Below, piece by piece: positions 36,501 through 48,000 of a stretch of 64,000 bases of DNA. Within the stretch, counting starts at the first letter, position 1. Every line of letters begins with the position of its first letter. The position numbers and the translations under genes are program-made. A model generated the notes under the pieces. That model worked only from the letters and a program-made list of their open reading frames with translations, made no database searches and had not been told where the DNA came from. Source of the stretch: Ulota crispa (lineage: Eukaryota > Streptophyta > Bryopsida > Orthotrichales > Orthotrichaceae); assembly GCA_963920765.1 (NCBI GenBank), contig OY987244.1:10976501-11040500 (forward strand), given 5' to 3'.

Positions 36501-39500
36501 GCCCTGCAAACTCGAACAGCTGTTTCCACATCGAACTGCGGCTCCCCTTCTTTGCCTTCCTCTCCTTTGATAAAATCGTCCAGCTTCGACACGTCTTTAA
36601 GTTTTGTGTAGCAATTGAGAAGCAGAGTGGTATGATCTGCTGTTGCTAGCCCTTTGTCGTGTAACTTCTCTAGGTAATGAGTCAAGTTGTGTATACGTTG
36701 TGCATCTAGAAACTTTTGAATCACATAGGAAGGCTCCAGTTGCCCAATCGTGCGGATGTATTGGGCCATCGCCTCATCGTAGTTCTGTTTGCCGTATAAA
36801 TGATCACCGTACTTGCGCATCACCTCTGCAGTCGCTGCAGCATCAGCTTGATTGTTTTGGACCTACAATGCGAAACTGGGTTAGCAATAAAAAAAATCGT
36901 TCAAAATGAAGATGATAACTTAAGCTTCCAGACGAACAAGAGTCATGAAAAGTACTAACCAGATTGATAGCGATAGTGTACAAGCTCTTGCGGAACAGCA
37001 TATCCAGTTTACCGCCCATGTCTTTCTCAGCAATACATAATGTTTGCTGATCATTCGTAAGCAGTATGATAGTGCCCCACTCGCATAAAATGTGTGCAAC
37101 GTCACCGACTGAGATACTGTATACTATGAGCTTGTTTTTTAGGTCGTAGATATTTAAGACATTCTTGTTAGGATTGCGAGGTTCAGCTGAGACCACTACA
37201 AGGTAGCCTCGAAACCAAGCAACGAACAGCTTACTTCCTTCAAACGCCCAACAGGGTCCTCGACCATCTACGTCATAGAAATACACCGCCTCTGGGCGCC
37301 CAACCACAAGGTCCTGTCCAAAGTCAACCAATTCCCGATAAGTGTTCAGTGAAAGTATATCACCTAGTATTGTCCACGTATTGACAAAAGGACATCTGAA
37401 ATCTACATTTATACTTCATATGACTTCTTAGTAAAAAGATATCAAATCCAACTTAGAAGCTCATAGCCAATTATAGTAGCTTCCAAAACATACTTTTATT
37501 GTCTGGCGTGATGGTATCGTCTTGATTTTGGGAAAATAATGCTAGCTTCCTTGCAGCGTCTTAAGTAATTCATTTTAGCTCCTAGAGATGTGTACGTGAC
37601 CACTTTTAGGTACTTGAGAGTTTACTACCCTTGTTGTAATCGGCAAAGGGCAAAAGAATAACAAATATTTTCATAACGCATAGAACTAAGAAACACTTAC
37701 CTGGGAAACACAAGAATTGACCTCTTATACAACCTATAAAACCTCAAATTTCTGAGATAAATAGGATCACATCAGATTCAATTTCCACTGACCTGATTAT
37801 CACTCATGGCAACACACCGTCCTACTGCGCCAATCTGATCAATAACATTCTTCTGTGGTGAATGATTGTGCATGTCAAAGAGGTTCACAGATGACGTGGT
37901 CACTGCAAAAAGCTGGAGAATTTGGCCTTCAACACGGAAACCCAAGCCCGTCACAGGAGAGGCCGGTTTTTGACCATCCGCAGTAGCAGGGTCTACTAAA
38001 AGCCTAAGCCTGTTGACACGGTTTCGTGCGATATCACCTTGTATGCAGTAGATTTCGCCTGAGTCAAGCCCTATGCATACGAGTAGAATTGGAGGAGCCT
38101 CCTCGTACACCAGAAACGACGTAATCTGGAGATCCAAGCACACTCAATCATTTATAAAATATAGTTTCTTATTTATTATCACAAAAATTCACAATTCAAC
38201 TTTACCTTCCAAACCCCTTCATAATGTGCCTCGTGGGGATACATATCCGAATCCCATCAGCATCCTTAAACCATATATCTATATTCTCACTCAATGCCAC
38301 TCAAGTACCAACCTCAAACCAATGAAAAAGCTACCAATTGCTAAGATTCCATTCCATTCAAGGAAGTGCCTTAGTTTCAACCTTCTCACGCAAGGCTTCT
38401 CAGAAGTAAAGAAAGTCCGACTAAATCACAGTACAGTACAAGGTTTTGGAAAAGACACCAACAAGATTATAAAGGTTTATGACTAATTCAATACGACTTC
38501 GACAATTACAAAACAACTTGCTTTAGCTTCCGTTTGATCTTGCAAACAACAATTAAATTTCAAAATTGATTCACACCATGTGCTCATAGGTCAAAACCTT
38601 ACTTAGGAATTTAACTTACATCACAGGGAGTCCTATAGCCAGTAACCTACTGCTTTACTTATCAGAAAATGAAACTGTATCACGTGTGCCTACGGAGACA
38701 GATTTTTGGTTTTATTAACAAACCTGTGCTTCGGGATACTTGGAGTCAAAAACACGGATCGAGCGGATACAAGCAGGTCCAGTGGTACTAGAGCCTTCGG
38801 GTTGCATCTTGTCAAGGTCCCACATCTTGAGATACAACCCTAAAGCAGGAGCCTCGTCTTCTCCAAGAGATATCAAAACATGCCGTTGCTGTCAACACCA
38901 ACATCAATGCTCATAAGCCAAAAGAACGCCTGAAACGCTCTCTAAAACGTTCAAATCAGAACAAAATTCAATCGAACATGCGACATCAATCCTCGTAAGC
39001 CAAAAAAACGCTTGGAGCGCTCTCAAAAACGTTCAAAACAGAAAAAAAATCAATCGAACATGCAATCAATCCTCGTAAGCCAAAAAATCCACTGAAACGC
39101 TTTCAAAAACGTTCAAAACAGAACAAAAATCAATCGAACATGCGACTTGTACAATGACAACATAAAATTTAAAAATTGGACGAGAACAGACGGAGTAGAG
39201 TCTAGAATTTGCGTATCCATTACATTACAATGCGCCTTATAGCCATTGACATAAAAAACGGGCAGAAGCGAAACCCTAATTTACAAAAAAAAGGAAAAAA
39301 CAGAGGTTCGAAATGCAACCGGATTACTGTACCTTGAGCTGCTGGACGTGGAAGACATGTTCGGAATGCGCCTGAAAGCTGTAGTTGAGCTTCAAGCCCC
39401 GATCGAGCACATGCAGCAAGCCGTCTTCGGCGCCGAGGACGATCTGGCCCCGCCCGCTGGTACTGCACACCACCTTCTCCTTCACCTCCTCCGCCACCGC

Positions 39501-39551
39501 CGGCCCCGCGGCTTTCTCCTCGAAGAACTGGAACTTCCGCCATTGATACAT
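33560..39551 (-). CDS. VPS11: Vacuolar protein sorting-associated protein 11 (HOPS/CORVET subunit), 1031 aa, 6 exons
   Basis: VPS11 is a core subunit of the CORVET and HOPS tethering complexes, which drive endosome and vacuole fusion. Exons in transcript order: 39551-39333, 38888-38724, 38125-37793, 37313-36960, 36862-35216, 33937-33560; total 3096 nt in constant phase. The start MYQWRKFQFFEE matches plant VPS11 and is preferred to an in-frame ATG 102 nt upstream. Residues 1 to about 350 form the beta-propeller (VGRPEAVYFYDVDGRGPCWA). From about 370 come clathrin-type helical repeats (MRKYGDHLYGKQNYDEAM). The C-terminus has a short coiled coil and a RING-H2 finger (C931, C934, C947, H949, H952, C955, C963, C966), then FSVIAEYFGRGI. 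It is about 100 residues longer than the usual plant protein, largely through an insertion with five AAGGQVI repeats at 661-695. Intron 5 carries a MITE-like repeat. Confidence 0.96.
34010..34407. repeat. MITE-like repeat in VPS11 intron 5, ends AAGGTAGCAACACCC
   Basis: Left end AAGGTAGCAACACCCATAAG and reverse complement of the right end AAGGTAGCAGCACCCATG form an inverted repeat sharing the terminal motif of the elements in LUC7 intron 1 and OGDH intron 27. The interior differs from those two and holds tandem copies of CACTTAGTCAC/CATAACCATCACTTA near 34260-34310. No target duplication was found. Confidence 0.6.
35849..35953 (-). repeat. Five in-frame 21-bp repeats in VPS11 exon 5 (AAGGQVI x5)
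   Basis: Five tandem 21-bp units encode AAGGQVI five times at residues 661-695. The units differ at a few third positions (GCAGCAGG-like versus GCTGGAGG-like). The repeat sits in a loop-like acidic to hydrophobic linker between helical repeats, where plant VPS11 proteins are variable. Confidence 0.95.
38900..39145. repeat. Three tandem units of about 80 bp in VPS11 intron 1
   Basis: Units start near 38900, 38982 and 39062. Each carries CATCAAT-CTCGTAAGCCAAAA, AAACGTTCAAA-CAGA and ATCAATCGAACATGC with small changes. Non-coding tandem duplication. Confidence 0.85.
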
Positions 39552-39951
39552 TGCACCGTCGCGAATACCAAACCCTAACCGTGGAATCCCATTCACAAAG
39601 GTTCGAAATCTCAATCGGTGTTGCACTAAGCTTAATCCATGCAATTCATTCACGAACTCGCAAGTCTCCTTTTTGTAGATCGCACAGATTGCAGGAGTGT
39701 GCTATCGGTGAATTTGGTCCGCGAGAGAAGAGGTGCCGGAGAAATTGGCCGCGCTGGAATGGAATCGTCCGCCATAGCCCGGAAGCTTGGCGAGTTCCAA
39801 CGAGCTAGCCATGTGGCGGGCCAAGTACCGGGGGACGGGTGGAGGTGCGAAGTATGTAAAATTCCTGGTCCCTGGCTCCCTGCTGTTCCAAGTTCTCCCA
39901 ATGACCTTGCATAGCGGACTTATAAATAATAAGGTAACTTTACGCATACGC

Positions 39952-40275
39952 GAGCGTTTAAGGGTTTAGGGTGCTTGAAGGTCTGTGAAAATATAAAAAA
40001 ATCGTAGGGTTAGTCTTTCAATAAGCTATTATGGAACATTATTTTTGTGGAAAAAATGTATTGTAGATTATTTCATATTAAAGGGCAAAGCTGCAGCTCA
40101 TAAGGTCCTTAAAAGTAATTCTAAATTATTTTTGAAACTGCTTGGATGTGTTCCTATACATGTATTTCATAGTCTCAATCCCAACCCTCCCAAACTAGCT
40201 CCTAAGCTGTTGGCATTCACTGCTCCACTGTGAGTTCATTGTGAGTGATGAACACCTCAAAAGTAGGGGTCGGCT
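39952..40275. repeat. Shorter copy of the dispersed repeat at 19457-20115
   Basis: It aligns with 19457-20115 in the same orientation but lacks the segment corresponding to 19705-20019. It begins about 400 bp upstream of the VPS11 start codon, just behind the likely VPS11 promoter, so it could mark the outer edge of that promoter. Confidence 0.8.
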
Positions 40276-42072
40276 TTGGAGGCCACTTGATAATGGGGAA
40301 GGTTACCTTAGTATAGCAAAAATTAGTGTATATCAACAAGCTTCAAGAGGGTTATGCCCTTATGATATTGGCTTGTTTTTTGAGTAAGTATCTACTCAAA
40401 CTTTTTGTGTGGTAACTTCTCTTGATGTAACATCCTCCTCTCGAGTACTAATTTATGCCACAAAATAACAATAGCGTTGTATGAGAAGGTGCTGGTTATT
40501 ACTATGGATTGCTTTACACAAGAATACAAGGCTATCAAAACTTGTGGTTGTTTGTTTCAAAATTTTAACGCATATGGCTTGAAGAATGGCCCCAAGTACT
40601 CATTAGAACAAATTTACAACAAGAGCATTTTTGTGTGCAAAGGCCTTGAGGTTAAAATGTTTGAGAACAAAATGATAAGTACTGATAATTTCAAAAAGGA
40701 AGGATTAAAGAAGAAAACCATATAGAGATGTTGAAAGCTTAATTTTGTTCTACAATTTGACTATACCTTATTGGACTTTTAAAATCGCATTATTATATTT
40801 CAATGAAATTTGACAATGGTCATAGTGGCTTTTTGTTTTTGGCTGAAATCATGGAAGATTATTGACATTTATTGGGAGAAAAAAAAAAGACACACTGTGA
40901 TTGTAAAAAACAACATTGACAAGATCTATAGCTAAAATAACTCAACAAGGTTGCAAAGGAACTATTTGCACCTAGACGTTGGATGCTAATCAAAATTACA
41001 TCCATTTGCACGTTATTGAGCACTAGCTAAAGCTAATGCAACAAAATATTTTGAGATAATTGTTATGGAAATTTATTCAGGCAATTGTGAACTTAGTTAT
41101 TGCACTATAAACAATTACTCACCTTGGGTCCACAAAAGCACTTATTAGGCTTCAGTGTTCGTAAAAAGATCAGAATTTTGCTTTGATCAAATTGCTCTTC
41201 CAATTCAGTTCTCCTCAAATGCACCTGGTCAGTGGTTTAAAGTTTGGAAATTTTCTCAAACTTGATCACTTCTGTTTCAAAACAAGGATGGCATCATTGA
41301 CTTCTGAAATCATTGTTTTCAATACTAAATTCTATGCTTTGTAGCACTAGGAATAGAACTACTACATGGATTATCAACCTCAAAAAAGTCCCACAGAATG
41401 AACCAAATTGCAGTGACCAGGTAACCATAAAATATATCACTTGATGTTACAGAGGTTTGCATAAATGACATTCCTTTCTGGAGAGACATCTACTACAGAA
41501 GGGAGATATGCTCAAAATAACATTTAAAAAAAAACCAAAATTACATTAATCCTTCTAGTTATTTGTGTATTCAACAAAAGTATCACCCAATTCAACCTCA
41601 TGCTCATCACTCACACCCAATACTCATTCAGAGAGCGAGTCTCCGTGTTACTGTTTTCCCAGTAGGAAAGAGTAAAACAAACCGGAAAGTTAGAAACTGA
41701 AAGAAGCAAAGTTACAGCACTCAAAGCAACAGAGTTAGCCATCAATAGCAAAGTGAATGAATAATTCAAACAGACGGCAACACAAACAAACCAGCCAAAA
41801 GAAAAGACTTGGACAGTGTTACGTCCAAGCAATAGAACCCTGAGTCAACACCGAGGACACGGAACGTAGGGATTCAATTCACATTGATAGTACATATATG
41901 CACTCACACTGTGTAGTGTTAAGACATCGTCAAAAAGGAAAAACAAGAGGCTATTCCTAGGACAACCATCCAGACTATAATTCGATCTTGAGTGCATGGA
42001 CGATGCAAATTAGTCACTGGCAAGAGAGGTAAGGCTTAATAATACGAAAATTTGACGAAGTAGAGCAAATTT
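40276..42072. other. Intergenic DNA and probable OGDH 3' UTR
   Basis: The part from about 41500 to 42072 is richer in GC and lies directly after the OGDH stop codon on the minus strand, so it is probably 3' UTR. The plus-strand frame at 40477-40725 (82 codons) and the hydrophobic minus-strand frame at 41611-41832 match no family I know. Confidence 0.4.
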
Positions 42073-45000
42073 TCACACTGTACCTAATGTTGCATGTCTT
42101 TCACTAAGATCAGATTCCTGCGCCATTTCGGTGTCCTTCACATCGAAAGCAGCGTGGATGATGGCCTTCATTTCCATTTGATGAACTTGGAAACTCCCAG
42201 TTGCGGTGGTAGCGCTGGTAGCACGACCGACGAAACGGACGTCTGTGTGCTCACGTCCTCGGCAGAGTTCACGTAGGGCGGTAGCCAACCTGGGTTGGAC
42301 ATACGACCATGCTCCCATGTTCTTCGGCTCCTCCTGCATTCCCCATAAGGTAGCAGCACCCACAACCGTCAAACTAAGGGTTTTGAACATGATGATTATT
42401 AAACAACTAGCAAAGTATAGGATCCTATTAGCAAGAGAAAGATAATGAGTTTGCACTTTCAAATGTATTACCGTATTTGGATACTGTGAGAATAAGTTGT
42501 GAATTTTTAAAGAGCCGACTGCAATTGCACCTAATACCAACACTAAAATTTCATGTTCACATGTTGTAGATCCTTGTAATTACATCTATTCACTTCCACA
42601 GATTCTCCAAGATTTTAGAGGTGATGGTTATGGGGACAGTGGCGCTTATGGGTGCTAATACCTTACCAGTGATTCCTAGCGTAAACAACAAACATAAACT
42701 CTCTCGGCAATTATGCAGCAACTCGCCCATTTATATCCAAACATCTCTCCACAGCTCCCAAAAAACACACCCCCACACGTGTTCAAATGCTTGAGTGACG
42801 CAAATAGCATCCGCAAGAGAGAGGAGGTTGTCCATACCTGGACCCATGTAAGCTGTGCATTCGGGTACCGGTTGATAATACTGGCTACACGATCAAACGG
42901 AAAGGGTGCAATCTGCTCCAGACGTACTATGGAAACGTTTCGAAGTTTCCGACTGCGTCTTGCATTGCTCAGCAAGTAGAAAACCTGTAAATATACTAGA
43001 TTTTAGATTATAGATTATTTCCTCATGTACGGCATAAAAATGGCAGCAACTAAGCCCTGCCGCTCGCATTCATGTAAGCAACAGCAGTCAAACGGATGGA
43101 AGAGATGCTTTCTATGACCTTTCCAGAACATAGAAGTACACTTTGTATTTCATTGCGTGGAAGCAAGTCAGTTCTCTGACGAAGATTGTCTGAAATATCT
43201 CCATCTGCAATTACTCGTCTGGTGGAGCGAAGGAGAAATGAGAAACACGAAATAGGGAAGGCAAACGACAAGGTCAAAGCAAAGAAAGAACCACAAGTGA
43301 AAGAAGATGTGCAAATTTCAGAAGAAATTGTGTAAGTACCTGAAGTACGTTCCTGAAGCCATGTCAGCGAGCTTGGAAACACATGGCTTGTGATGGAGAA
43401 GATACTGCGTCACCGGTTTAAAAGAAAATGAAAAATTAGAAGCACGTCATGGGTGCACTGTTGTTCACCTCTTCCAACTAAAGACATCATCATGTAATGC
43501 ACCAATACTATTTGGAGGTCCTCTACATAAAGATAATTGCGAATTCCTCTTTAAGAGACCCACGATTATATAACAGGACATTCTAAATCTTGAAAACGGA
43601 GATAACCGAATGATCATAGGTATTTTGCAGTTTGTAGCACATTTGAAGAATGTTAACCAGAAATTTAAGCCTACAATTGCAGGAGACCAATCAACTGACA
43701 ATGGCACCCAACTCAGATGTTGAAGCTCCTAATTACGTGAGAGAACACAAAAGGACCACATTTACTAACCCACCTTTGGACTCATCACAACCACAGGCTT
43801 GGAGTAAGGCCGGTTCACCTACACCAAAGCAATCGCTTCCGGCAGTGAGAGTCAGAAAAAGGGTTAGCTAAACCACATTCAAGCATGATTCCACAGTTTC
43901 TAGAAGAAATACTGGCAACTCACTTGACGCCGCAATAAATGAAAGAAGTTTGCTGGCGTTGTGATGTTAACCACGCACCTGTCAAATTCACATAAAACGA
44001 TTCAGTAAAAAAGATTCAAAGAACTCAGTCCTGTAAGAAGAAAACCTTGATTATACCATTACCATCATTGATATCAAACTTTCGAGTCCTATTAGTTACT
44101 CAAATCAATTCAAAGGCACTAGACTTGGCCAAGGATAATGAATGCATTCTAGTACATGAGTGAAAACATTACAAATTGTGATCCTTCTCTGCATTGCGTC
44201 GCAGCCACTGCGCCATGAATACATCCCAATCTCGTCTGCACAAACGAAAGCGCAATATTTACCACCGGAAACAAATTCGGAGTAACTTCCAAGATAAGAG
44301 TGGCAGGTGCAGCAGGCATCTCAAGAAGTAAGTCAGGATGGACTCTACAAACACAAATTAGCCAGCAACGGTACATCCAATACTGGTCACGCGTCGTAAG
44401 ATTTAAGTCAACTGGAAGCTCGATCAGTAGGTACTGAACAGTTCGACAAGAAACAGACATCACCTTTCAATTCGGCCTGCATGTCCAAAGTCAAACTCCT
44501 GCAACAGAATCTCCACACGCTCAGAGTTAACCCCTTTCATCCCTGCTTTCAGATCAGCTCGGGTCAAATAGCCTTTTCCATCTGGAAAGTCACACCCACA
44601 TTGTCAGTATGCACTGTTCTATGACATAACACAACTTCTGAACCCCAAATCTCACTGAATGACAGAATCCTACCAATACAGACCTTTATCAAAAGCAGCG
44701 AAGCCAGCCTCCATGTGCAACTTGTGCTGAGGTCCAAAACCGGGAAGATGATCTGGATCATCGTTGCAGAGCTGATGTCCAACAAGAGAAAAGCTTCGTT
44801 AATGTAAAAAGCGTCAACTAAAGAAGTCTACAACAACCCAAAGAAAGATACATGTGCCGATGTAAGTACCTGTAAAAAACGCTCTAGTCTTGCAGAACTG
44901 TGCTCAGGTCCTTGGCCATCGTAGCCGTGGGGCAGTAGTAGGACTAAACCCGTAGGAGTCATCCACTTTTCCTCCCCACAGGCGATGAAATTATCAATCA

Positions 45001-48000
45001 TTGATTGTGCGTTATTGGTAAAGTCTCCAAACTGCCATTACAACAGTCATCGATTCAGAAATCTGCAATCGGGATTGAAGTAATAAGCTTCTTCCTTTCT
45101 CAATTTCCGTTTTTCACCATCATCGTTCAAGCAACCGATGGACGTGTCAAAATCAACGACTATAATCTGGAATAAATGAGAATTCTACCTGAGCCTCCCA
45201 CAGGACAAGAGCGTTCTCGTTTTCCAAGCTATAGCCATACTCAAATCCCAAAACGGCAGCCTCAGACAAACTTGAATTGCACACAACAAACTCAGCTTGT
45301 CGCCCAGGAGAGATATTATTCAGCGGTATGTACCTGGGAATTAGTCAGCAACAATCATATCATCATCAACACTCTTGGTTTTCCTATTGAAGCCTAGGCT
45401 CCCAGTATACTAACCCACAAGTATAATAAGGGATCAATAAGCAGAAAAACACACCGCTTTGCTGTAGACTGATCGTAAAGGACAGAGTGGCGCTGATTGA
45501 AAGTGCCTCGCTCACAATCCTGACCACTAAGTCTCACAGGAAAATGAGGATTTTTTTCAGGTGTCTGCCCTCGCGTTGGATCTGCATGCACAAGCAGCGA
45601 CCTGCAGAAATGCGCAGTATTAGATGAGAGGAGCAAGGTCGTCAAAATTCAAGCTAGTGCATTGACTTTGTAAAACGATGAATCTGCACTAAACTACGAT
45701 GCAACCCGGAAAATCGTTTGGCACTCACCCCATTGCCAATGCTTCCGCCATAGCCCAATCGATTCCATCTCCAGTTTCCATCATGTGCGCCCTTGATTTC
45801 AGCAAATTTTCTACCTACAACTTGCATGACGCCAAAATTAAACAAGAGGTATGACGAATTGGTTATAGCAATATGTTAGATGGTGTCCTTTACTCAGTTC
45901 GAAGGAATCATAGCACCAACTTTGAAACCTAAAGATGATGGTTGTTTTAGTCGATGCTTACATCGGGATGCAAGTTGAACTCAGCAGGTAGAGTACTAAT
46001 AGCAATTCCCTGCAATGAAATATCCGGTGTAGCGTCATGTGCGGTCAACTCAGAATTGCGTCGAATTCAATAAACATGAACATCTACACCAGCTCTATAA
46101 TATCACATAAAATAGGCCAAACTCGCTGTAAGGAAAGCAAATGGGGTTGAGGTCAAGTCTGTGGAAATCTTCTTACCACATTTCGAAGACTCTCCAAATC
46201 TAACCCAGTTGGCTGGATGTATCGCTTCGAGCTCGACGATCCAAGAGCATCACCTGAATTGTATTTAATTATGAATGAGTCAATAGATCCTTCACTTGCA
46301 AATTCATCTCCTAGGTTTCGATCTTTAATGCTTTAATCTAATTCACATCTTAGTATCTCTTAACCAAAAAAAAAAACATTACCTTGCCAATTGCTTGCCA
46401 GCCATTCATGCACAGTAGGAGCATAGGAGTCGGCAGCAGCATACTCAGCTTCAAACTTAGCATCCACCTCATCTACCCACTTATCCAAGTCCTGTAAACA
46501 ATGGATAAGTCTAATTATTAGATAATCTGGAGATCAAAATTTCACGCCAATTGAAAACACACATCGCAAAGAGTCACTTTCTGGTCACAACCACATTAAT
46601 GATAGAAGAACTAACATCCTGGGTGATGATGCCTTCGTTGAGAAGTTTTTTTGAGTATATCTGCAGAGTTGTGGGATGGTTCTGAATTTTCTGATAAGTC
46701 AAAGGTTGTGTTGCTCTTGGATCATCCTGGCACAACCAACGATTCAATTTTCAGGACAATCCAAAAGCTGCAGAGAAATTAGCAGATCCTGTGGCCCACC
46801 ACAAGATCCTGTAACTTCTTTTTTTCTTACACATACGGCTGGCAGCCACAACCAAATCGCAGCAAGAAGTAAGAAATAACTGGACTGACCCTGCCCGGCA
46901 TTTCCCTGCATTTCCTCCCAGGGCGACACCTCGCCAATGACCAGAGTTTTCTATTTCCCATCAAACCAAGTGATAGAGTTTGAGATACAGATACCACTGG
47001 GAATTGAACGATCATGTAACTGTTTGACTACTAGCTTTGATGTACCAAATACTGAGATGTCAAAGAAGAGCAATATTGGAAAAGAACGAACTTGCTCATT
47101 ATGACCATAGCGCCGGTAGCAAACAAGATCCACAACAACATCGGTTTGAAATTTCTGTAGAACATCAACAACAAGGTTAAAAGTCCAATTCACGGATACA
47201 ACCACTGACCAACGCTTCTAAAATACCTCCAAGACGATCCAATGCATGAATTGGCAAATTACTATTTAATGTTTACATCAACGATTCCAAAAAGCAAGAC
47301 GCATTAGAGAATCAGAAAAGAAAGAGCACAGAAAGAAACCTGGCGCCAATCTACAGCCAACCGACAGCAATGAGCCACACCTTCCGGATCATCTCCATTA
47401 CAGTGGAAAATTGGTGCTCCTACACCCTGCATAGATGTCACGAGTCTACGCTAAGGTTTCAAACTTAATTGCTCCAAAACATTTTAATTAGCTCTCAAAG
47501 TGTGGTCGCAACCTTGTAACTTCAACATGAAAATGTGGCTGAATGTAAGTCCGCAAACATGAGAGCTATGAGTTAATGGGAGAGCAAATTACTACGACTG
47601 GTGTAGTCAGAAACGGTAACAAGTAGAGTACCTTCGCAACATCACTTGGGTGAGGAGAGGAGCGAGCAAGTTTGGGGTCTGTTGTGAAGCCTATTTGGTT
47701 ATTAATGATGACATGGATAGTTCCTCCTGTCGTGTATTGTGGTAGATCTGAAAGCTTGAGGTAGAAACAAAAACATTCATCCAACCATCACAACAAATCC
47801 TGCCACGATCAGCAGAAAACCTATACAAACTTCTTACAATCAATTATAAATTTTTAAAGACAACCAAGACAAAGGGTCGGAGCTATTTGAGCACACACCT
47901 GCATAACTTCTGCAGCAAGGCCCAAGCCACTGAATGCAGCGTCACCATGAAGTAAAAGCCCCTGCACCCAGTACGTCATGTGTAACTTACATCAATGGGT

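Noticed and set aside
39552-39653. In-frame upstream ATG of VPS11 at 39653
   Set aside because: Plant VPS11 proteins begin MYQ; the upstream 34 residues show no family similarity and are probably leader sequence.
44236-44463. A continuous minus-strand frame through OGDH intron 21 (about 100 codons)
   Set aside because: The exon 21 donor and exon 22 acceptor keep phase and join the EF-hand helix properly; the intron reading matches no E1 sequence.
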